Shown here: piece after piece, positions 1 through 6,806 of the stretch
How positions within the stretch are numbered: the stretch's first letter is position 1
Layout: the number at the start of each line of letters is the position of its first letter
From: an uncultured Pseudomonadota bacterium
Lineage (GTDB): Bacteria; Pseudomonadota; Gammaproteobacteria; Methylococcales; Methylomonadaceae
DNA: 8,694 bases
Direction: 5' to 3'
Assembly: GCA_903904275.1 (NCBI GenBank)
Contig: CAIVBX010000184.1
Span: forward strand, 1 to 8,694
Translations under genes and position numbers: made by a program
Notes under the pieces: generated by a model
The model's input: only the letters and a program-made list of their open reading frames with translations
What the model was told of the DNA's origin: nothing
Databases searched by the model: none

Positions 1-1
1 A

Positions 2-277
2 TCTCAAACTGAGCATTTTCATTTGTTACATGAAAATGTATTAGCGAATTTTGGTGATTTATACTCGCAAACCGTCAGCAAATTACAACCACGGATTATG
101 GTTAATGGCGTGCCTGAATTTTTACAACGACAAGAAGTGGCAAATAAAATTCGCGCCTGTTTATTGGCGGGAATTCGTTCGGCAATGCTTTGGAAACAAT
201 GCGGTGGACGACGTTGGAAGTTTTTGTTGTTTCGCAAAAAAATTCAAACAGAAACGCAACGTTTGCTTAAACTTTAA
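2..277 (+). CDS. hflD: HflD-family protein, C-terminal part (cut by the window edge)
   Basis: About 91 C-terminal residues of an HflD (YcfC) homologue; the 5' part lies before the window. The segment has the family's typical C-terminal pattern: LYSQTVSKLQPRIMVNG, then a short variable stretch, then IRACLLAGIRSAMLWKQCGG. The last motif closely matches the LLAGIR.A.LW.Q.GG signature I know from E. coli HflD. The family is a helical, peripheral inner-membrane protein. In E. coli it binds lambda CII and favours lytic growth, but its normal cell role is not settled. The reading frame is open from base 2 and ends with TAA at 275-277. The ATG of prmC follows with no gap, so the two are probably co-transcribed and translationally coupled. 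Identification is good; the start and full length cannot be seen. Confidence 0.85.
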   Translation, partial: SQTEHFHLLHENVLANFGDLYSQTVSKLQPRIMVNGVPEFLQRQEVANKIRACLLAGIRSAMLWKQCGGRRWKFLLFRKKIQTETQRLLKL

Positions 278-1129
278 ATGACTTCAATTCAAACACTTCT
301 CGATAATTCTACAAATTTACTGATTCAAATTTCTGAATCACCACGATTAGATGCTGAAGTTTTGCTTGCCTTTGTGTTAAACAAAAATCGCAGCTATTTA
401 CGCGCGTGGAATGATAAAACGCTTGATAGCAAAACAATTTCAAAATTTGAATCGTTAATTTACCAACGTTTACATGGCGTTCCAATTGCCTATTTAACAG
501 AAATGCGTGAATTTTGGTCACGCGATTTTCATGTTTCATCTGATGTTTTAATTCCTCGTCCTGATACCGAAATTTTGATTGAGCAGTGTTTAAGCCAAAT
601 TCCGCTTGATTCAACTTTTCGCATTTTAGATTTAGGAACAGGTTCAGGTGTTATCGCCATTACACTTGCTGCGGAACGACCTAAAACTAACATTATCGCT
701 GTCGATGCGAGTTTAGCAGCGTTAGAAATAGCTAAAAAAAATGCTCAAAAACACGATTGTCAAAACATAAAATTTATTTTGAGTAATTGGTTTTCAAATG
801 TACCGAAAATGAAATTTGATTTAATTGTGAGTAATCCACCTTATATTTCGATGGATGATGAACATTTAACACAAGGTGATGTGCGTTTTGAACCTAAAAC
901 TGCGCTAATTTCTGCTGAAAATGGTTTGTTTGATATAAAAAAAATTGCTGAAGAAGCGAAACATTATTTAACGAAAAATGGACAACTTTGGTTTGAACAT
1001 GGTTATAACCAAGCGGAATCAGTACAAGAAATTTTAAAAACACGCGCTTATTCCAACATTCAAACGTTTGCCGATTTTGCGGGAAACAACAGAGTAACGA
1101 AATGCACAAACGCCTCATTGGAAATTTAA
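278..1129 (+). CDS. prmC: Peptide chain release factor N5-glutamine methyltransferase PrmC (HemK)
   Basis: 283 residues, close to the roughly 277 of E. coli PrmC. The family methylates the glutamine of the GGQ motif in release factors RF1 and RF2 in the cytoplasm, using S-adenosylmethionine, and so supports efficient translation termination. The N-terminal helical domain spans about residues 1-90 and is followed by LIPRPDTEILIE (91-102). The SAM-binding motif I, DLGTGSG, is at 118-124, an acidic strand end AVD at about 141-143, and the catalytic NPPY at 186-189. The ATG directly follows the hflD stop codon and shares no strong Shine-Dalgarno of its own, suggesting coupling to hflD. The C-terminus (FAGNNRVTK plus a short tail) extends a few residues past the usual RVT ending and overlaps the start of ntrB. 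In E. coli prmC lies with hemA-prfA; here it is next to hflD instead. Confidence 0.96.
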   Translation: MTSIQTLLDNSTNLLIQISESPRLDAEVLLAFVLNKNRSYLRAWNDKTLDSKTISKFESLIYQRLHGVPIAYLTEMREFWSRDFHVSSDVLIPRPDTEILIEQCLSQIPLDSTFRILDLGTGSGVIAITLAAERPKTNIIAVDASLAALEIAKKNAQKHDCQNIKFILSNWFSNVPKMKFDLIVSNPPYISMDDEHLTQGDVRFEPKTALISAENGLFDIKKIAEEAKHYLTKNGQLWFEHGYNQAESVQEILKTRAYSNIQTFADFAGNNRVTKCTNASLEI

Positions 1130-2136
1130 ATACAGCGGTTTTATTATTTGATGCAAATTTAAAATTGCGTTATTTGAACACTGCTGCCGAAATTTTATTG
1201 GCAGATAGCGCAAGACATTTGGTTGGCGTATCAGCAAAAGAATTATTTAAATCTTCTGACCCTGCTTTTTTAAAAAATTTGAAACATTGCGTTGCTTCTG
1301 TTGAACCGTTAATTGATTACGCTCTCAAATTGCATCGCGTTGGACACGGTATTTTTGTCAATTTCAGTATCACACCGTTGGAATCTGAAAATAATCTAAC
1401 CGAAATGCTGGTTGAATTATTACCGATTGATAATCGATTACGCATTTCGCAAGAAGAACAGTTGCACGCGCAACAAAATACAGCGCGGTTAATGGTACGA
1501 GGATTAGCGCATGAAATTAAAAATCCATTAGGTGGTTTGCGTGGTGCGGCGCAATTGTTAGATTTAGAATTACCGAATAATGAATTGAGAGAATATACAA
1601 AAGTCATTATTGATGAAGCTGACAGATTACAAAGTTTGGTAAATCGAATGCTAGGTTCAAATGAATTGCCAAACAAACAATCGCTAAACATTCACGAAGT
1701 ATTGGAACGAGTTCGTTGGTTAGTGCAATCGGAATGCGGTGAAAATATCAAAATTCGCAGTGATTATGACCCTAGTATTCCCGAATTATTGGGTGATAAA
1801 AACCAGTTAATTCAAGCCGTTCTCAACATTGTCCGAAATGCGGTTCAGGCAATTTCTACTCATGGCAATGTAACATTGAAAACCCGAATTTGTCGCCGCG
1901 TCACAATAGAACGTCAAAAGTATAAATTGGCTTTGCGTTGTGAAATTATTGATGATGGCGAAGGGATTTCTCCCGAAATGCTTAATAAGATTTTTTACCC
2001 AATGGTGACAGGTCGCGCCGAAGGAACGGGCTTAGGATTATCCATTTCACAATCTTTGATTTCACAACATCAAGGTGTTATTGAATGCAGTAGCGAAAAA
2101 GGACGAACAGTATTCGCCCTCATTTTGCCTTTATAG
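1102..2136 (+). CDS. glnL: Nitrogen regulation sensor histidine kinase NtrB (GlnL)
   Basis: 344 residues, near the 349 of E. coli NtrB. In the family, this soluble kinase/phosphatase phosphorylates NtrC under nitrogen limitation and is held in check by PII (GlnB). The N-terminal PAS domain (about 1-110) opens with NLNTAVLLFDANLKLRYLN. The H box ARGL-like VRGLAHEIKNPLGGLRGAAQ places the phospho-acceptor at His137. The N box has RNAVQA with Asn246, the G1 box DDGEGI is at 284-289, and the G2 box GRAEGTGLGL is at 304-313, preceded by the NtrB-typical YPMVT. There is no membrane segment. The start at 1102 overlaps the prmC end by 28 bp and fits the expected N-terminus of the family. An ntrC gene normally follows; here the downstream gene is convergent and of another family, so the partner regulator must be elsewhere or lost. 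All catalytic motifs look intact. Confidence 0.95.
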   Translation: MHKRLIGNLNTAVLLFDANLKLRYLNTAAEILLADSARHLVGVSAKELFKSSDPAFLKNLKHCVASVEPLIDYALKLHRVGHGIFVNFSITPLESENNLTEMLVELLPIDNRLRISQEEQLHAQQNTARLMVRGLAHEIKNPLGGLRGAAQLLDLELPNNELREYTKVIIDEADRLQSLVNRMLGSNELPNKQSLNIHEVLERVRWLVQSECGENIKIRSDYDPSIPELLGDKNQLIQAVLNIVRNAVQAISTHGNVTLKTRICRRVTIERQKYKLALRCEIIDDGEGISPEMLNKIFYPMVTGRAEGTGLGLSISQSLISQHQGVIECSSEKGRTVFALILPL

Positions 2137-2139
2137 CGA

Positions 2140-3501
2140 TTATTCAACATCGGCAACTTGAATGCCATATTTACTGAATAATGCGTAAAGTGTGGGACGT
2201 GTCAGTCCTAAAATTTTTGCCGCATTTGAAATGTTATTTTCTGAATATGCTAAGGCTCTTTTGATTGCGATAGTTTCAGCAACTTCTCTGACTTCTTTCA
2301 AATTAAATGGCAGAGAAATATCGGTATTTTTTTCAAGCTCTAAATCGTCAACACCAATCATATTGTCATCCGTCATAATGACAGCTCTTTTGATTCGATT
2401 TTCAAGCTCGCGGATATTACCAGGCCAAGGATAAGTTTCAATTGCCGCAATCGCTTCTTTAGAAAAACCTTTAACTTTTTTATTGTTAATTTCAGCGAAT
2501 CGCTTTAATAATGCCATTGCAATCACAATTGCATCGCCATCTCGTTCTCTCAATGGCGGAATGTTAATCGTGATTTCACTCATGCGATAATATAAATCAC
2601 CCCTGAATTGCCCATTGTCTATCAGACCTTGTAAATTTTGATGCGTTGCACAAATAATTCGGACATCAATCGGAATTTCCTGCCGACCACCTACTCGTTC
2701 AATCGTTCTTTCTTGCATAAAACGCAACAATTTTGCTTGTAATGGAAAAGGTAAATCGCCAATTTCATCTAAAAAAAATGTGCCATGATTGGCATATTCA
2801 ATTTTGCCTTTAGTTTGTTGCGCCGCCCCTGTGAAAGCCCCTTTTTCATAACCAAACAATTCACTTTCCAATAATGTTTCAGGAATGGCAGCACAATTGA
2901 CAGCAACGAATGGATGCTTTGAACGGTCGCTTAATCCATGAATCGCGCGTGCCAACACTTCTTTTCCTGTGCCACTTTCACCTAACAGTAATGTTGTGAC
3001 ATTTGTCGGTGCGACTTTTTCAATCATGCGAGACAACTCGTGCATTTTTTGACATGACGCAATAATGCCCGATAACGGTTCAGCGGTTTTTTTGCGTAGT
3101 GTCAAATACTCTTTTTCAAGGTCGTCCAATTGAAATGCACGCTTGATAATCATATTTAAAATATCAATATCCACGGGCTTTTGGTAAAAATCATAAGCAC
3201 CTAAAGCAACCGCTTCAATCGCATTTTCACGGTCATCATTCCCCGTGACGACGATGACTTTAGTTGATGGCGCTAAAACTAAAATTTCTTTTAACGTTGC
3301 AAGTCCTTCGCTCGCATTGGTAGGATCGGGTGGTAAGCCTAAATCAAGGGTCACGACACTAGGTTCATAACGCCGTAGTGCCGTAATTGCATCAATTCTG
3401 TTTCCGACAATTACGGTTTGGTAGTCTGCAAAACTCCATTTAAACTGTTTTTGCAGACCTAAATCGTCTTCGACAACAAGCAGTATTTTTTTATCTGCCA
3501 T
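2140..3501 (-). CDS. prsR: Sigma-54 response regulator of the PEP-CTERM system, PrsR family
   Basis: 453 residues with the NtrC-like three-domain layout. The receiver domain (1-120) has the acidic pair Asp12/Asp13, the phosphorylation site Asp53 in VVTLDLGLPPDP, Thr86 and Lys108. The AAA+ domain carries Walker A GESGTGKE (174-181), the sigma-54 contact loop GAFTGA (221-226) and Walker B FFLDEIGD (DE at 245-246). A Fis-type helix-turn-helix lies at about 423-447 (NISNAAKILGLTRPTLY). The stretches TLDLGLPPDP.NASEGL and VVTGNDDREN.IEA...GAYDFYQKP match my memory of the PEP-CTERM-box response regulators (PrsR) rather than NtrC. In that family PrsK is the usual kinase, and in Zoogloea PrsK/PrsR with RpoN control PEP-CTERM proteins needed for floc formation. 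It follows the TPR gene by 6 bp and is probably co-transcribed with it; no PrsK or exosortase gene is in view. Family assignment is strong; its targets here are inferred. Confidence 0.9.
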   Translation of the reverse strand: MADKKILLVVEDDLGLQKQFKWSFADYQTVIVGNRIDAITALRRYEPSVVTLDLGLPPDPTNASEGLATLKEILVLAPSTKVIVVTGNDDRENAIEAVALGAYDFYQKPVDIDILNMIIKRAFQLDDLEKEYLTLRKKTAEPLSGIIASCQKMHELSRMIEKVAPTNVTTLLLGESGTGKEVLARAIHGLSDRSKHPFVAVNCAAIPETLLESELFGYEKGAFTGAAQQTKGKIEYANHGTFFLDEIGDLPFPLQAKLLRFMQERTIERVGGRQEIPIDVRIICATHQNLQGLIDNGQFRGDLYYRMSEITINIPPLRERDGDAIVIAMALLKRFAEINNKKVKGFSKEAIAAIETYPWPGNIRELENRIKRAVIMTDDNMIGVDDLELEKNTDISLPFNLKEVREVAETIAIKRALAYSENNISNAAKILGLTRPTLYALFSKYGIQVADVE

Positions 3502-3507
3502 ATTTGA

Positions 3508-5190
3508 TTACTTGGTTTTCAATTTGTCTAACAAACTCACCGCTTGAACTTTTTCAGTAAATTCTAATTTTGTAATCGCTTCCAAAATTTCAATCGCTTT
3601 TGCTTTATTGTTGTTTTCAGCATAAGCATCAGCGAGGTGGAATTGAATGTCATTTGATGTTGGTGCAGCAATTACTGCTTTTTCAAGAATTTTTAACCCT
3701 TCGGCAGCTTTTCCTTTCTTAACCAAAATATAGCCATAAGTATCCGCAATCGCAGCGGCATCTGGCGATTTGTCATACGCTTTTTTAGCTAATTCAATCG
3801 CTTGAGGATTGTTTTGTTGTGCGTAAAGCAACGCCAAGTTATTGAGGGCAAGTATATTATCTGCTTGTTCAGCAAGAATCGCTTTGTAATGATTTTCGGC
3901 TTCAGAATTGTTGCCAAGTTCCTGTTGAAGTGTTGCTAATTTGAAGTGAACTGCACCATTTTTAGGTGTTTTCGTTAATGCGTTTTCGAGAAGTTTCACG
4001 GCATCTGGAGCTTTTTTTTGTGCAAACATCAAATCGGCAAGCGTAAATAACACTTTGTCATCAGGTTGAATTTTATAAACTTGCTGATAAATTTCGAGTG
4101 CTTTATCTAATTTTTTTTCAGCTAAAAACACATCACCTTTCAATAACTTGCCTAAAACTAACTTTGGAAATTGCGTATCGACTTTATTTGCCAACTCAGT
4201 AGCGTCAGAAAAACGTTGTAATCTCACTAAATATGCTGTTTTAAAAACCATTATTTGTGGATTATTTCCATCAACAGCAATCGCATCGTCTAACAATTTC
4301 AACACATCTTTTTCTTTATTCGGTTGTTCTGCGACTAATTTAGCAAGCAACAAGCGATGATTCACATCTTGTTTTTCCTGCCCAATAATTTGTTGTAATG
4401 TTTGTTCTGCTAAGTCTTTTTTGTTATTGGCGATTTGTGAGCCTGCCAACATCGACAACGCTTGACTGTTGTTAGGATAACGTTTCAGCAACTCTTCGCT
4501 TAATGTCAAAATTTTCTCAGGTTGTTTTTGTGTCGCGTAAAACTTGCCTAAATTTTGCAAAATTTCAATTTCAGGCTCAATTTTTCCTTTCACTTTTGAA
4601 AGTGCATTTAATAAAACAGTTTCAACTTCAGCATTATTTTTTTGTTTAAATGCTACGTCAGCCAACAAAAGATAAGCAGGAATAGCTTTGTCATTGATTC
4701 CAATTGCTTTTATTGCATATTCTTTCGCTTTGTTTAAATCACCCGCTTCTAAATCAATTTTCGACAAACCCAAATATGCGGTGATATTTTGCGGATTCAA
4801 CTGCAATGACTTTTGATAACTTTGTTGTGCAGCAAAAGTATTTTTTTCGATGATGTCCACTAATGCTTGTAAATTGTAAAATTCTGCTTCGTTTGGCGTT
4901 TGTTTAATTAAAGCAGTTACTTTTTCCCGCGCTTCTTTTATTTTGTTTTGTTTCACAAAGTTTAATACTTCAGTGTAACTCGATTTTTTTCCTTCTAATT
5001 CAGAACGTTGCAATAATTCCAATGTTGAAACTGAATTTGTAGAACCTTCTGAGCCTGTGACTTGATTTACTGAAGAATCATTTTTCGTCGATGGTTCATA
5101 AGTCGCCGACATAACCAGAGAACTCGTCGTTAAAAGACTAAGTGCTAAAACAGCGATTCTATTTTTGTGGATTATTTTTTTGTTTTTCAT
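3508..5190 (-). CDS. Exported TPR-repeat protein, PrsT-like
   Basis: 560 residues, mostly tetratricopeptide repeats from about residue 60 to the end. The N-terminus (MKNKKIIHKNRIAVLALSLL...SA) has a positive stretch and a hydrophobic core, read as a signal peptide with cleavage near residue 29. There is no lipobox Cys, unlike the usual PrsT lipoproteins. A Ser/Thr/Asn-rich linker leads into repeats such as AEFYNLQALVDIIEKN, ALNNLALLYAQQNNPQAIELAKKA and DTYGYILVKKGKAAEGL. The closing repeats resemble the end of the PEP-CTERM TPR protein PrsT, but that family is much longer (about 900 residues), so this may be a short relative or simply another periplasmic TPR scaffold. The start ATG has a good Shine-Dalgarno (AGGA, 5197-5200) at 6 nt. 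Location upstream of prsR in a two-gene unit supports a role in cell-surface or exopolysaccharide assembly; no catalytic domain is seen. Confidence 0.75.
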   Translation of the reverse strand: MKNKKIIHKNRIAVLALSLLTTSSLVMSATYEPSTKNDSSVNQVTGSEGSTNSVSTLELLQRSELEGKKSSYTEVLNFVKQNKIKEAREKVTALIKQTPNEAEFYNLQALVDIIEKNTFAAQQSYQKSLQLNPQNITAYLGLSKIDLEAGDLNKAKEYAIKAIGINDKAIPAYLLLADVAFKQKNNAEVETVLLNALSKVKGKIEPEIEILQNLGKFYATQKQPEKILTLSEELLKRYPNNSQALSMLAGSQIANNKKDLAEQTLQQIIGQEKQDVNHRLLLAKLVAEQPNKEKDVLKLLDDAIAVDGNNPQIMVFKTAYLVRLQRFSDATELANKVDTQFPKLVLGKLLKGDVFLAEKKLDKALEIYQQVYKIQPDDKVLFTLADLMFAQKKAPDAVKLLENALTKTPKNGAVHFKLATLQQELGNNSEAENHYKAILAEQADNILALNNLALLYAQQNNPQAIELAKKAYDKSPDAAAIADTYGYILVKKGKAAEGLKILEKAVIAAPTSNDIQFHLADAYAENNNKAKAIEILEAITKLEFTEKVQAVSLLDKLKTK

Positions 5191-5292
5191 GGTGATTCCT
5201 TTTTTTATTTAAAGGGTGATGAAGAGACGTGCTGATGAATCGAATAAAGTCTTATTCTCAATTATTATCTGCTTATGTTCAAGTTTTAAAGT

Positions 5293-5342
5293 GGTGGTTT
5301 TTCTAATTTTGATTTTTCCTTCTATTTCACACTAAAACCACC
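5293..5342. promoter_or_regulatory. Inverted repeat in the divergent intergenic region
   Basis: The 191-bp region between the divergent TPR and cyclophilin genes must hold promoters for both. It contains a perfect 9-bp inverted repeat, GGTGGTTTT at 5293-5301 and AAAACCACC at 5334-5342, separated by 32 bp of T-rich sequence. The arms are about three helical turns apart from start to start (41 bp), which would suit two dimers or a looped regulator, and the right arm lies about 40 bp before the cyclophilin start. I see no convincing sigma-70 hexamer pair and no GG-N10-GC sigma-54 element on either strand. Its function is an inference from symmetry and position only. Confidence 0.25.
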
Positions 5343-5381
5343 TAAAATCGCCGCTCTCAAATCTTTTTCAAGGAAACAAAA

Positions 5382-5957
5382 ATGCGAAAATTTTTACTCT
5401 CACTGTTGTTTCTTTTCACTGCAACAACGGCTTTTGCCACGGAAAAAACAATGACACACCCGAAAGTTAAATTAACCACTTCGCTTGGTAACATCACCAT
5501 TCAACTTAATAACGAAAAAGCCCCCATTAGTTCAGCAAATTTCTTAACTTATGTTAAAGAAGGCTTTTATAACGGCACAATTTTTCATCGTGTCATTAAA
5601 GATTTTATGGCGCAAGGTGGTGGTTTTGATACCAGCTTTACACAAAAAGAAGTTCATGCACCAATTGAAAATGAAGCAGATAATGGATTAAAAAATACAC
5701 GCGGCACGCTAGCAATGGCACGAACAAATGTTCCAAATTCAGCAACAGCACAATTTTTTATCAATTACAAAGACAACACTTTTTTAAATCACACTGGCAA
5801 AAATGCAAGCGGTTGGGGTTATGCCGTTTTTGGTGAAGTCATTGAAGGCATGGACATCGTTGATAAAATGGCAAGCGTTCCAACAGGTTCAAAAAATGGT
5901 TATCAAGATGTACCCAAAACCGACATCGTGATTGAAAAAGCTGAAATTATCGAATAA
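5382..5957 (+). CDS. Periplasmic cyclophilin-type peptidyl-prolyl cis-trans isomerase
   Basis: 191 residues. The N-terminus (MRKFLLSLLFLFTATTAFA) is a clear Sec signal peptide with cleavage after Ala19, placing the enzyme in the periplasm. The mature part is a bacterial cyclophilin that speeds isomerisation of X-Pro peptide bonds during folding. Visible family motifs are IFHRVIKDFMAQGGGF with the catalytic Arg70, ARTNVPNSATAQFFIN around 113-127, and WGYAVFGEVIEGMDIVDK at 145-162. It is of the PpiA/PpiB type; I cannot separate the two beyond the signal peptide, which favours PpiA-like. The Shine-Dalgarno AAGGA (5370-5374) stands 7 nt before the ATG. The FKBP-type isomerase follows after 10 bp, so the two form an operon of unrelated folds with the same activity. 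Confidence 0.93.
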   Translation: MRKFLLSLLFLFTATTAFATEKTMTHPKVKLTTSLGNITIQLNNEKAPISSANFLTYVKEGFYNGTIFHRVIKDFMAQGGGFDTSFTQKEVHAPIENEADNGLKNTRGTLAMARTNVPNSATAQFFINYKDNTFLNHTGKNASGWGYAVFGEVIEGMDIVDKMASVPTGSKNGYQDVPKTDIVIEKAEIIE

Positions 5958-5967
5958 GGATAAAACC

Positions 5968-6447
5968 GTGAAATTAACTCAAAAATTTGCTTCATTTTTT
6001 AAAATACTTTTCTTAGGAATTACTATGTCATCATCTGCAAATGCCGCGACAGCGGAAGAAAATAAAACAACTGGCGCAACATTTTTAGCTGAAAACGGCA
6101 AAAAAACGGGCATTGTGACAACTGCAAGTGGTTTGCAGTATGAAGTTTTAACAAAAGGTACAGGCACAAAATCACCTTCTGCAACCGACGTTGTTGAAGT
6201 CAATTACGAAGGTAAGTTGCTTGACGGTAAAATTTTCGACAGTTCTTACCAACGTGGCGAATCGATTAGCTTTCCGTTAAATCGTGTGATTGCTGGTTGG
6301 ACTGAAGGCGTGCAACTCATGACAGAAGGCGCGAAATACCGTTTTTATATTCCTTCAAATTTAGCTTATGGTGAACGTGGTGCAGGACGTGATATTGGCG
6401 CGAATGCCACGTTAATTTTTGATGTTGAATTGATAAAAATTAAATAA
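5968..6447 (+). CDS. Exported FKBP-type peptidyl-prolyl cis-trans isomerase
   Basis: 159 residues with a GTG start at 5968, chosen because AAGGA (5956-5960) lies 7 nt upstream and because it gives a clean signal peptide (MKLTQKFASFFKILFLG...SANA, cleavage after residue 26). A longer in-frame reading from TTG at 5932 lacks this and would bury the signal. The mature protein has a short lead with ENGKKTGIVTTASGLQYEVL, typical of the FkpA/Mip/FklB group, then one FKBP domain: VNYEGKLLDGKIFDSS (78-93), VIAGWTEGVQLM (107-118) and a YRFYIPSNLAYGERG segment. It lacks the long N-terminal dimerisation helices of FkpA or Mip, so it is probably a single-domain periplasmic foldase. It is the second gene of the isomerase operon and ends 51 bp before the hairpin of a strong terminator. 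Confidence 0.92.
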   Translation: MKLTQKFASFFKILFLGITMSSSANAATAEENKTTGATFLAENGKKTGIVTTASGLQYEVLTKGTGTKSPSATDVVEVNYEGKLLDGKIFDSSYQRGESISFPLNRVIAGWTEGVQLMTEGAKYRFYIPSNLAYGERGAGRDIGANATLIFDVELIKIK

Positions 6448-6491
6448 CATTCCAAATTTATCTATTCGTTTGTATAAATAAAGCAAATCTG

Positions 6492-6535
6492 ACAACACAA
6501 AAAAGCCCCGACGGCGTGATGCAATCGGGGCTTTT
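6492..6535 (+). repeat. 44-bp direct repeat, left copy
   Basis: Matches 7225-7268 at 43 of 44 positions (G at 6513 versus A at 7246), offset 733 bp, same orientation. Identity stops sharply on both sides. The repeat includes ACAACAC, the A run and the whole terminator hairpin. The pair exactly brackets the toxin-antitoxin genes. Confidence 0.9.
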
Positions 6536-6536
6536 T
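6499..6536. terminator. Bidirectional rho-independent terminator after the FKBP gene
   Basis: A perfect 11-bp stem, AAAAGCCCCGA (6501-6511) with TCGGGGCTTTT (6525-6535), encloses a 13-nt loop. It is preceded by a run of A and followed by five T, so it can end transcription in both directions. On the plus strand it closes the isomerase operon. It is the core of the left copy of the 44-bp repeat. Confidence 0.9.
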
Positions 6537-6539
6537 CTG

Positions 6540-6554
6540 GTAATATAATCTTAC
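6540..6554 (+). promoter_or_regulatory. Probable promoter -10 and operator dyad of the TA operon
   Basis: A perfect TATAAT at 6544-6549 lies 29 bp before the antitoxin start. It sits inside a dyad, GTAA (6540-6543) and TTAC (6551-6554), with partly symmetric bases between. A dyad over the -10 box fits autorepression by an AbrB-type antitoxin, as known for such modules. The -35 position would fall in the loop or 3' arm of the upstream terminator and has no good match, so the promoter is inferred from the -10 alone. Confidence 0.45.
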
Positions 6555-6578
6555 TTCATTACTTTTCAGGAGTTTGTC

Positions 6579-6806
6579 ATGTTAGCGAAATTAACCAGTA
6601 AAAATCAACTCACGCTGCCTAAAGCCGTTGTGATGTCTGTTGGTAACAGCGAATACTACAATGTTGATGTCGATGCGGGGCGAATCATTCTTACGCCTGT
6701 TCGCATTCAAAAAGCGGATGCGGTGCGTGAAAAATTAGAAGCCTTAGGCATTAACGAACAAGATGTAAATGACGCTATTTCATGGGCAAGGCAAGAAACT
6801 GTATGA
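6579..6806 (+). CDS. AbrB/SpoVT-family antitoxin
   Basis: 75 residues. The N-terminal half has the swapped-hairpin AbrB pattern (LTSKNQLTLPKAVV...YYNVDVDAGRIILTPV, about 5-42), the DNA-binding fold of antitoxins such as MazE and VapB types. The C-terminal half (about 43-75, ending INEQDVNDAISWARQETV) is a helical tail expected to wrap the toxin. A Shine-Dalgarno AGGAG (6568-6572) lies 6 nt before the ATG. Its stop codon overlaps the ATG of the PIN gene (ATGA), the usual arrangement of a type II toxin-antitoxin operon. It probably neutralises the PIN protein and represses its own promoter through the dyad just upstream. The module lies between two near-identical terminator repeats, suggesting that it entered as a cassette. 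Confidence 0.88.
   Translation: MLAKLTSKNQLTLPKAVVMSVGNSEYYNVDVDAGRIILTPVRIQKADAVREKLEALGINEQDVNDAISWARQETV

Noticed and set aside
309..614. Minus-strand frame of 101 residues inside prmC, and similar antisense frames elsewhere (19-237, 894-1118, 1317-1691, 4148-4360, 6808-7134)
   Set aside because: They are shadows of well-identified genes on the other strand with no motif of their own.
2140..3501. Reading the gene after ntrB as ntrC
   Set aside because: It is on the opposite strand, and its receiver motifs (TLDLGLPPDP with NASEGL, VTGNDDREN, FYQKP) fit PrsR, not NtrC.
5088..5105. YEPST in the TPR protein as a PEP-CTERM sorting signal
   Set aside because: It lies just after the N-terminal signal peptide. 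A real sorting tail is C-terminal, followed by a membrane helix and basic residues.
5191..5381. Sigma-54 promoter for the TPR-prsR unit
   Set aside because: No GG-N10-GC element was found on either strand of the intergenic region.
5932..5967. TTG start for the FKBP gene at 5932
   Set aside because: It lies inside the cyclophilin gene, has no ribosome-binding site and would place charged residues before the signal peptide; GTG at 5968 is better.
6782..6802. ATG at 6782 as the PIN toxin start
   Set aside because: The ATG at 6803 overlaps the antitoxin stop in the usual ATGA way and gives the expected PIN N-terminus.
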